Shown in pieces: positions 1 to 5,817 of a DNA stretch of 11,151 nucleotides. This stretch comes from Terramyces sp. JEL0728 (Eukaryota; Chytridiomycota; Chytridiomycetes; Rhizophydiales; Terramycetaceae): contig JADIIU010000226.1 of the NCBI GenBank assembly GCA_027603945.1, forward strand, positions 1 through 11,151, written 5' to 3'. Below the pieces are notes generated by a model. That model had not been told where the DNA came from. It ran no database searches and saw only the letters and a program-made list of their open reading frames with translations. The position numbers and the translations under genes are program-made. Every line of letters begins with the position of its first letter. Within the stretch, counting starts at the first letter, position 1.

Positions 1-89
1 TATTTTCGCAGCTTGCCGAAGCAACTGGTACCGCCAATGCAGCAGCTCTCAGACAGACTGCCTATGAAAAGCATATTTCAAATAAATAA
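1..89 (+). CDS. 3' end of an unidentified plus-strand gene (partial)
   Basis: In the third forward frame the window opens with about 28 codons and a TAA at 87-89. The end reads AALRQTAYEKHISNK, which looks like an ordinary soluble C-terminus. An AATAAA overlaps the stop, as expected of a compact 3' end, and the gene would converge on the minus-strand lipase that ends at 192. Another forward frame is also open here for longer, so the choice rests on composition and the poly(A) signal. The TTTTCGCAG at 3-11 could itself be the tail of an intron. I do not recognise the family; the 5' part lies outside the window. Confidence 0.4.
   Translation, partial: FSQLAEATGTANAAALRQTAYEKHISNK
81..86 (+). 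terminator. Poly(A) signal AATAAA of the upstream partial gene
   Basis: A perfect AATAAA immediately precedes and overlaps the TAA at 87-89. It fits the end of the partial plus-strand gene, but in AT-rich DNA a chance match is possible. Confidence 0.4.
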
Positions 90-179
90 GATATTGAATA
101 TTTCCGACTGTATTTCATTGATCGCACCTACAGATTATTTAGTTGTACACAATTGTCATATGCTATAATTCAAACAAAT

Positions 180-185
180 TTTATT
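180..185 (-). terminator. Poly(A) signal AATAAA of the lipase gene
   Basis: TTTATT on the plus strand reads AATAAA on the minus strand, six bases beyond the lipase stop codon (192-194). The spacing supports the spliced C-terminus ending at 192 rather than the unspliced stop at 312-314. Confidence 0.6.
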
Positions 186-191
186 TAAACA

Positions 192-1310
192 TTATGCAGA
201 GAATCTTGAATCTGCAGTTGGGCAGAATGGTTTCAAAACAGCAGTAGGATCAACTTGAGTTGATTTTTGAGCGAATGGCAAGAACATATTATTCCTAAAA
301 TTAAAAAAGAGTTACCATGATCCAACAGCCATAAGTTGATGCGTTTTGACATCAGGGTGGAAACAATCAACATCTGAAATGTAATCCATGGACCAGTCTT
401 GCAGATGGACTCCAGTGAAAAGAGGATCAACAATCAGCATGAAATTGTCATTGCTTTCAGCCAGATAGTCTTCTCTAATGGTCAGCAATCGTTGGTTGTA
501 CTCATCAACCAAACTGTCCATGGATTTTCTGGTTGAATCGCCAAATGGCCAAAGCATGTAAGCACATGAACATTCGATACCAAATCCAAGGGCACGAAGA
601 TTCGAGCAATGCTTGCTGCCTTGAGTCAATTGTTGGATTCCAGATACTTTGAATTGCTGGTGGACGTTCAAGATCAGTTTTGGGATTTGGTGCTTGAGTT
701 GCCAAATAACTTCGCGCATGGTTTCTTCGAAAGCATCTGGAGACAAGACGCTCTTTCCTAAGATTGGTAGACATCCCAAACAATCATCGTTGCTTCCGAT
801 AAACAAGTTGAGGAGTTTATAATCGTTTACCATGTCTACGTTTGGCGATTGGGTAAGTTGCGCTACCAACCAGTTAACTTCGTCCATCAAGTTCATAGCC
901 AACGCACCAGAGCGAGCAGCGTTAAAGTGGTCGAGTTGCGGTTTATATTGGAATGGAGGGCACAAAGGGCCATAGCAAATGTTGACAATATGTTTACCAA
1001 CAGATGCGCCTACCAAATTTGGGCTGTATTGCTTGACAAAGTTTGCAATGGTAATAGCACCAGGATCGCCACCCATTGACCATGAAACACCTCTATCTTC
1101 ATCTAAATTGTTTATATCTATAGGTTGATTTGGATTTTCCATTCCTTTTGCGCCAAATCCTGCAGTAATGGAATCACCAATAGCAGCAATAACTTTAATA
1201 TCGTCTGGTCTGACGTCTCTAATATTTGCTGGTGGAGAAGATCTTGCTGGAAGTGGAGCGCATTGGGACAAAACCAAACTGACTAATGCGAAAAGGACTG
1301 GAGTAACCAT
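192..1310 (-). CDS. Secreted GDSL esterase/phospholipase B-like enzyme, two exons
   Basis: Joined exons 1310-316 and 294-192 encode 365 residues. Residues 1-18 or so form a hydrophobic signal peptide (VLFALVSLVLS), so the product should be secreted or face the lumen. The SGNH/GDSL hydrolase blocks occur in order: GDSITAG at 45-51 with nucleophile Ser47, the SWSMGGD glycine block at 77-82, GSND at 172-175 with the oxyanion Asn, and DCFHP at 315-319 with catalytic Asp315 and His318. Paired cysteines (CYGPLC, CLGC, CSC) suggest disulphides. Established family knowledge: phospholipase B1-type members remove acyl chains from phospholipids and lysophospholipids; the substrate here is inferred. The ATG at 1310 is chosen because the signal peptide follows it directly. 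The first exon alone stops at 312-314; removing a 21-nt intron (295-315) adds NNMFLPF and a CPTADSRF tail like those ending related proteins. The enzyme looks complete and intact. Confidence 0.88.
295..315 (-). other. 21-nt intron of the lipase gene (phase 2)
   Basis: On the minus strand it starts GTAACTC, ends TTTAATTTTAG and has a T-rich middle. The TTAAT five bases before the terminal TAG is branch-point-like. It contains an in-frame TAA, so it cannot be read through. Exon ends TCATG|GAATAA join into a Trp codon and continue a conserved C-terminus. At 21 nt it is among the shortest spliceosomal intron sizes known in any eukaryote. Splicing is inferred; no transcript was seen. Confidence 0.8.
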
Positions 1311-1336
1311 TAGCTAATCTGTTGTATTGGGATTAA

Positions 1337-1343
1337 TTTATAG
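1337..1343 (-). promoter_or_regulatory. Possible TATA box of the lipase gene
   Basis: The minus strand reads CTATAAATTAA about 27-33 bases before the ATG at 1310, which would imply a 5' leader of only a few bases. In AT-rich DNA such a match is weak evidence. Confidence 0.3.
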
Positions 1344-1932
1344 TTGAAATGTTCATTGTCCTGTCAGTCATATGGTTATTTGTACTTGACAGTCTTTTAC
1401 TCTCTCGTCCGAATGTCAATGCCCAGATTAGCATTTAGCCAGTATTATAATAGAAACTCCGCGTTTAGCTATCAGTGCTCGTTGGAGTACGCTGTCAGCG
1501 CATCACATGTATATTTTACTGTGTTGAATTTTGTAGTTGGATATCAAGTGCGGACATACTTCTAAATGCGGACCGCTATTAACCGAGTCACATTGGAGAA
1601 AATGGTTAAAATTTGTGTAAATACCTCATGAAATTGGACTTTGTTTTGCAGGCTGTTGGGAACGACTTGAACTCTATAGATCAATCCCTTTCCGCACGAG
1701 AATAGCCTAACAACACTCGAATGGCACGAGAAGTATTAGATGTCAATTGTAGAGACCGTCCACCTACCCATCACACCACCATTCACCCACCCACTCTCCC
1801 TAAAAGAAGTCCGCATTCGTAAACTCGATTTAGTAACTGTCTGATCGCATCAAATATCCAATTTTCCATCTCTTAACCGTAGTATCCGCCGTTGGATGAT
1901 TAATTATTCTACTAATCAATCGTTTTTTGGTA
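1344..1932. other. Intergenic region with C-rich tract; no supported gene
   Basis: I see no convincing coding region. The short forward ORF around 1344-1565 has no recognisable family and no gene-like setting. A strongly C/A-rich plus-strand tract lies at about 1755-1800 (CCACCTACCC, CACCCACCCACTC), of the kind sometimes found near promoters. ATGCGGAC at 1565-1572 is repeated as an inverted copy (GTCCGCAT) near 1809-1816, too short to call an element. A GTAACT...TTAACCGTAG segment at 1833-1882 has intron-like ends but no supported flanking exon. Confidence 0.5.
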
Positions 1933-2115
1933 ATGCAATTTAGCCATAATAGGGCACGCGATCCGATTAGATCCAAGCGCGTCTGTGGTTCCCAATCATT
2001 TGATGCACACGACCATTTTGAAGATAGACAGCTAGAAAGAGTGTTATCCAAATTGATTGGTAATCAAAGAGTGTTAGAAATCAATGATCAACACTTGACT
2101 CGGAGATTGGAATGA
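1933..2115 (+). CDS. Hypothetical short ORF, possibly gene remnant
   Basis: From ATG at 1933 this frame encodes 60 residues ending in a charged, helix-prone stretch (EDRQLERVLSKLIGNQ). Its stop overlaps the next ORF, which starts in another frame at 2112 and has similar composition, so the two could be one gene broken by a one-base shift. An 11-base direct repeat (AAAGAGTGTTA, 2036-2046 and 2066-2076) lies within it, and a GTAATC...TTAG stretch inside could be an 18-nt intron without changing the frame. I recognise no family. An opposite-strand frame is open as well, which weakens the case. Confidence 0.25.
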   Translation: MQFSHNRARDPIRSKRVCGSQSFDAHDHFEDRQLERVLSKLIGNQRVLEINDQHLTRRLE

Positions 2116-2288
2116 TTCAGAACGATTTGGACATCAGCAAGATGATTCAAGAACATGAAAACAACTTAATTGATTATCCGCACTTTAAGCATGGATGCTT
2201 TGCACACTGTTTGGAGAGTGAATATGACAGGGACACTGCTACATCTTTAATTAACAAAGCCCAATTATTTGGATATGGAACTCATTAA
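2112..2288 (+). CDS. Hypothetical 58-residue ORF, possibly gene remnant
   Basis: ATG at 2112 opens 58 codons ending in TAA at 2286-2288. The product is polar and protein-like (LDISKMIQEHENNLIDYPHF, then HGCFAHCLESEYDRD), with no signal peptide or membrane segment. Just beyond the stop, other forward frames stay partly open to about 2400 (MCIGSHSRNINADASR, then YKYMPDAKQP after a stop), which looks like decayed coding sequence. With the ORF at 1933-2115 this may be a single gene broken by shifts and stops. No family is recognised. Confidence 0.3.
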   Translation: MIQNDLDISKMIQEHENNLIDYPHFKHGCFAHCLESEYDRDTATSLINKAQLFGYGTH

Positions 2289-2521
2289 TTGCAGTCATAA
2301 AGCGATGTGCATTGGATCTCACAGTCGAAACATCAATGCAGATGCTTCACGTTAATACAAATATATGCCTGATGCAAAACAACCCCGCCAATTGGGCCAG
2401 ATTGTTTCCCAATAGAATTCCTAAACAACCTTCCCTTGATGGATTTCCATAAAATTATTAATTTTCCGAATTACTCTTTCCTCAATCGAGATCTTGACCT
2501 TGAAAAAAAATGGGGTTGGAG
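2289..2521 (+). other. Non-coding flank left of the array
   Basis: Apart from short open stretches that could continue the decayed gene before it, I see no gene here. Near the end an A-rich run (GAAAAAAAATGGGG, about 2502-2515) precedes the inverted repeat. The G-run that follows could be the outer terminus of the original transposon, but no matching far end is available for comparison. Confidence 0.4.
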
Positions 2522-2594
2522 AAAAAAGTGGACAGTTTGAAGTGGACTCCCGCCACAAACCAGCCACTGTCTACTTCCAAATGTCCACTTTTTT
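2522..2594. repeat. 26-bp inverted repeat (terminal-repeat-like) at the left edge of the array
   Basis: Arms 2522-2547 and 2569-2594 match at 23 of 26 positions around a 21-base loop. Each arm holds two copies of AAGTRGAC spaced 14 bases apart: plus-strand AAGTGGAC at 2526 and 2540, minus-strand copies at 2569-2576 and 2583-2590. The right arm overlaps the first repeat unit, which begins at 2575; the left arm is outside it and is absent from the internal unit junctions. Paired short motifs at an element edge are what a transposase binding site or terminal inverted repeat looks like, but that role is inferred. Confidence 0.7.
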
Positions 2595-2953
2595 AATTAA
2601 AATTCTCTTAAACAATGAAAAGAGTAGACAAGAGAAGTAGACAAAAATCCAAGCATATTATTTTTGAAACACAAAAAAGCTTTGTGGAAATACAATTCAT
2701 TAGTTATTGTTAGTTGAGTTCAGAATAAAATTAGATTGGAAATTTACAGATATAGGGTTTGGGTTAAATGCATCATTATTTCTAATATTCAGCGACTGTT
2801 TAGTATTTACAAATGAAACAGGATGCAAAGTATCTGCAATGGATGTTATAAAGGGAAGTACAGCTTATAATAATTATACGCAATATCACCTAAACCTTCG
2901 CTAAAATGCTAGATAAAAGAATCAAGGCAAGTATTTCAAACAAAATAAATCTT
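2575..2953. other. Non-coding left end of unit 1 with AAGTRGAC-type motifs
   Basis: The same stretch recurs at 5434-5812 and 8293-8671. It holds a minus-strand GTCCACTT complement (2583-2590) and plus-strand GAGTAGAC (2622-2629) and AAGTAGAC (2635-2642). In the array this stretch lies between the 3' end of one gene and the start codon of the next, so in units 2 and 3 it would serve as promoter for the gene on its left; an AT-rich TTTTAATTAAAA about 40-50 bases before the ATG at 5413 could be the TATA-like element. A 65-codon plus-strand frame here starts without ATG and its copies differ mostly by amino-acid changes (Val/Ala, Asn/Lys, Ile/Lys, Gly/Glu), so I do not call it a gene. Confidence 0.6.
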
Positions 2954-2958
2954 TTATT
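2953..2958 (-). terminator. Poly(A) signal of transposase copy 1
   Basis: AATAAA on the minus strand overlaps the TAA stop (2954-2956); further A/T-rich sequence follows. Copies lie at 5812-5817 and 8671-8676. A second AATAAA on the opposite strand (2944-2949) has no gene assigned to it. Confidence 0.5.
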
Positions 2959-5413
2959 CGACTGACTTGAAATTTGTAACAACGTAGAATGCAACCGTCG
3001 CATAATCATTTCTACCTTCGAAACCTCTCGCTGTTTCTTGTAACTGAGCGTAACCCTTATTTGACATATCATCATACTTGTATACCCCATTGCTACGCAG
3101 AACTCTTGCACCAAAATGAGCACCATTTGGTTCGGTACTGTATATTCTAGCTACTAGTGTGTACTCAGTTGAGCCAATTACCAGCTTACTAGGGAAATAG
3201 AAATCTGAAGAATTGTTATTGTTTCCTTCCACATCGGGTTCCAGTTCAAGTACAATGATGGAACTGGTGAATGAAAATCTCGATTTCGATATCAATAAAG
3301 ACTTGCAGCGTAGACATTCTTTAGGTGTTTGAAATTTGTAAGCATCTCCAGAGCATAAATTCAAAAGAATATCTTGAATATTTCCATATTCATCACCACT
3401 TGTCAAGGTACACTCCAAATGATTATTTGTCAAACCCTAGATTAATGTATATTACTACAACCATGCATCTTTGTGGAGTCTTTTCATAGTAATAGCCACA
3501 ATGGCATTCATAAATGATAGATTTTTCATTCAGAAATAAATAGGAAATTGGCCCCTTTCCTCTTAAGAGCTGTTCTAGAACAACTGTAGGGCTTCCATAA
3601 GCATTCAACGCATAACTAGTAGATTTTTCGATGAATTTCCAAAAAATATTTCTTCCTTCAGTTAAACACCTGGCCAGCTTGGAATTGTCTTTGCAAACAT
3701 CCCTTTTATGAAAGTGACAAAGAAGTGAGTTCCATGCAGTAGTATCGTTCAGTGAAATTAACCTGTCAATGCCAATAAATTTCTATGTTACCAAATTGTT
3801 ACCGCAACAGAGTATAAACTTTCCAACAATGATGTGTAATAGCAAGAATTCTGCTTATGTATATAGCTGGCGAATGTAATAAGAGGGTGCTTCAGGGCAT
3901 TTTTTGACTTTGGAGGTCTCCCTGCTTTACGTTTCTTTGCAGGTTTAGCTTCCACAAGCAATTCATCGGTTTTTTCCGGCGGCTTATAAGAGAAATCCGC
4001 TTCGGTTTTTAATTTTCGTTTATCTCTTGCTTTGATATTTTGCTTGATTCTGTCATTCGATCGATTTCCATAGTTTGACGTGTTAGGAAATAAATACCTT
4101 AATACCCTCCAAAGTCATATCATATTCAACTTCAAGGGCTTGACTGAAGAGCAATAGGCTCGATAATCCTTCGATAATTGTATTATTACGAGTGCCCAGT
4201 TGATAGTACACCCAATGTAAAGATTCTTGGGCGTTCGTAGTTCTTGGCAATTGACTACTAAGGTCTGAATCCATGGTTTGCATACATGGAAAAAGCATTT
4301 TGGCAATATCAGTATCTACCCACCACAGCAACCACATCGCACAATTTGGGAAAGATTCCAAAATGTTTTTTACTTTATCATTAAAATCCTCCACTGGAAT
4401 ATCACCAAACAAGTCACCAATGAGTTTTTTGAAGATTTCAACCTCTTCAACTCGAACAACTATGCGATTTTGGAGAATTTTTTGAAGTGAATTTCGGAAG
4501 TGAACAGCACACCCTTTGAGCAATCCAGCTGCATGAGCTCTTAATTCACTTCCTTCTTTGGTAGAATTTTGCTCCAGTTTTAGTTGCACATAGGCTTCAA
4601 CAAATCCATTTCGCTGTGGCTTGGAATAGTCTACAACCAATTGTTCGATAAAAGTACCTGTGCCAAAAGCATATCTTCTTCCTTAGGGCTTTGAGCAACG
4701 GCTGCAATTTCTTTGAGCAGACCAGCGAAATGGGCTCGGTAATGGTTTGTATCAATTTTGGCAACCCAAGTGAATAAAACCGGAACCCATCTCTTTGTAA
4801 TCTGACAATAAACAGAGGATGAAACAAGATAGCCGTTACTAAAGTAGCTGTAAGTGGCATCAGTAAGAATACCGGGCAATCTATCTTCCAAAGTAGTCAA
4901 CTTGTTTTTCATGAAGCCATTCATGATAGACAAATGCATCTTACTTCCATCCAAACTACTGGATACATGCACGTCTCCAAACCGTTCGTAGAATAGGGGC
5001 AAACCTTGAATGGTGAGGTCTTGAAGACCTTTGTATTCCATTTTGCTGAGGACGACCTTTCGGTAATACGCTACTCTATCCCTGTTATGATAAGCACGGT
5101 GAACGTTTCGCACAGGCTGGAGGTGAATCGGCGCCGTAGCGTCAGCAGTACTACCAACTACGAGCTTCAAAGGTACCTTTTCTGGGTTGCTGATGATCAC
5201 CTTTTTGAATTGTTGCCTAGAAACGTGATCTGGAAGTGTAATCGGAGGACATTCATGAGTGTGATATCCCCTATGACGATAGAGACACAGATCTTCTTCA
5301 TAGTTAAAGTCAAACTTGACTGCTGCTGAACATGGAAAGTAGATAATTTGGGACGCGCAAACTAGACACGTTAATGGATTTGGAAATACCTCCGGATTTT
5401 GATGTGGCCGCAT
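2954..5413 (-). CDS. MULE-type DDE transposase fused to USP-like (C19) protease, copy 1
   Basis: Predicted exons 5413-4658, 4637-4098, 4078-3803, 3782-3456 and 3436-2954, all multiples of three, give 793 residues. Residues 16-53 hold a zinc-binding pattern (CLVC, FPCSAAVKF, HTHE) like WRKY-GCM1/FLYWCH folds that bind DNA. The transposase core follows: TDATYS with D185, VVDYSKPQR with D255, GCAVHF with C295 and H298, TTNAQESLHW with E390. An AT-hook GRPPKSK sits at 485-491 in a Lys/Arg run. The last third resembles ubiquitin-specific proteases: Cys box QNSCYYTSLLESL (C511), finger cysteines CHC at 617-619 and CLRC at 674-677, His box AHFGARV (H740) and VYKYDD (D755). Known: MULE transposases cut and paste DNA in the nucleus; USPs cleave ubiquitin. 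Inferred: one fused protein, since no poly(A) signal or start separates the halves. The first two gaps lack AG ends, so the gene could instead be broken there. ATG at 5413 is the first in frame, but the frame runs upstream across the unit junction. Confidence 0.75.
3437..3455 (-). other. Predicted 19-nt intron 4 of the transposase gene
   Basis: The minus strand reads GTA|GTAATATACATTAATCTAG|GGTTTG, with GTAAT, a TTAAT branch-like site and TAG. The reading frame would otherwise stop 16 bases after the intron. A 22-nt version starting three bases earlier (GTAGTAAT) also keeps the frame. Equivalent segments are at 6296-6314 and 9155-9173. Confidence 0.7.
3783..3802 (-). other. Predicted 20-nt intron 3 of the transposase gene
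   Basis: The minus strand reads GCG|GTAACAATTTGGTAACATAG|AAATTT. It has GTAAC at the 5' end, GTAAC as possible branch site, and TAG. It contains an in-frame TAA; removal joins LESLYSVA of the Cys-box helix to KFIGIDRLISLND in phase 0. Equivalent segments are at 6642-6661 and 9501-9520. Confidence 0.72.
4079..4097 (-). other. Predicted 19-nt intron 2 of the transposase gene, 3' end CG
   Basis: The minus strand reads ATTAAG|GTATTTATTTCCTAACACG|TCAAAC. Unspliced, the frame ends at TAA just inside it; removed, GIK joins SNYGNRSNDRIK and the frame stays open for 276 bases. CTAAC is a good branch-point match. The terminal CG replaces the expected AG, and no AG occurs at a frame-compatible place nearby. 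Equivalent segments are at 6938-6956 and 9797-9815. Confidence 0.5.
4638..4657 (-). other. Predicted 20-nt intron 1 of the transposase gene, 3' end TG
   Basis: Between CAG and GTTGTAGAC the minus strand has GTACTTTTATCGAACAATTG. Without removal the frame hits TAG after LLSNNWL. Removal joins LLAQ to VVDYSKPQRNGF, the spacing expected in this transposase family. The 5' end is GTA and a GAAC lies near the 3' end, but the last two bases are TG. The same segment is at 7497-7516 and 10356-10375. Alternatives are a frameshift mutation, a recent small insertion flanked by GGT, or ribosomal frameshifting. Confidence 0.5.
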
Positions 5414-5811
5414 TCGAACTTTGCACTGCTGGTTTCCAAATGTCCACTTTTTTAATTAAAATTCTCTTAAACAATGAAAAGAGTAGACAAGAGAAGTAGA
5501 CAAAAATCCAAGCATATTATTTTTGAAACACAAAAAAGCTTTGTGGAAATACAATTCATTAGTTATTGTTAGCTGAGTTCAGAATAAAGTTAGATTGGAA
5601 ATTTACAGATATAGGGTTTGGGTTAAATGCATCATTATTTCTAATATTCAGCGACTGTTTAGTATTTACAAATGAAACAGGATGCAAAGTATCTGCAATG
5701 GATGTTATAAAGGAAAGTACAGCTTATAATAATTATACGCAATATCACCTTAACCTTCGCTAAAATGCTAGATAAAAGAATCAAGGCAAGTATTTCAAAC
5801 AAAATAAATCT

Positions 5812-5817
5812 TTTATT
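5812..5817 (-). terminator. Poly(A) signal of transposase copy 2
   Basis: Same stop-overlapping AATAAA as in the first copy. Transcripts ending here would leave about 400 bases before the start codon of the gene on the left (5413). Confidence 0.5.

Larger units (their letters stand above)
2575..5433 (-). mobile_element. Unit 1: MULE-like DNA transposon copy
   Basis: This copy carries one minus-strand transposase-protease gene (5413-2954) and about 380 bases of non-coding sequence at its left end. It is the most diverged of the three: it alone differs at several sites in the fourth exon and at 3945 and 4437. It is the only copy that still adjoins the inverted-repeat edge. No terminal inverted repeat is visible at its right end, where the unit stops 20 bases before the start codon, so the unit is probably a truncated or rearranged form of the original transposon. 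Confidence 0.8.

Noticed and set aside
1344..1565. 73-codon plus-strand ORF upstream of the lipase
   Set aside because: Composition is rich in Tyr, Ser and Val without a known motif; no start context or poly(A) signal supports it, and it overlaps the lipase promoter area.
1548..1820. Small inverted-repeat element bounded by ATGCGGAC and GTCCGCAT
   Set aside because: Matches are only 8-10 bases, offset, and no target duplication is visible.
2707..2904. 65-codon plus-strand ORF repeated in each unit
   Set aside because: It has no ATG start, no recognisable family, and copy differences mostly change amino acids (Val/Ala, Asn/Lys, Ile/Lys, Gly/Glu), so no sign of protein constraint.
3783..3811. 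29-base intron starting at the second GTAAC and ending at GACAG near 3754-3782
   Set aside because: It also restores a frame but would delete the protein-like FIGIDR stretch; the 20-base version has a better TAG end and keeps it.
4641..4690. Programmed -1 ribosomal frameshift between the two transposase frames
   Set aside because: No canonical slippery heptamer is present, and removing a 20-base GTA-initial segment gives a better family-like join.
4597..4860. 87-codon minus-strand ORF overlapping the first exon junction
   Set aside because: It is an alternative frame of the transposase core; it carries none of the motifs and adds no bridge between the two halves.
5006..5329. 107-codon plus-strand ORF opposite the transposase exon 1, in all three units
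   Set aside because: It is the antisense shadow of the zinc-finger and DDE-coding exon; its conservation follows from the identical DNA.
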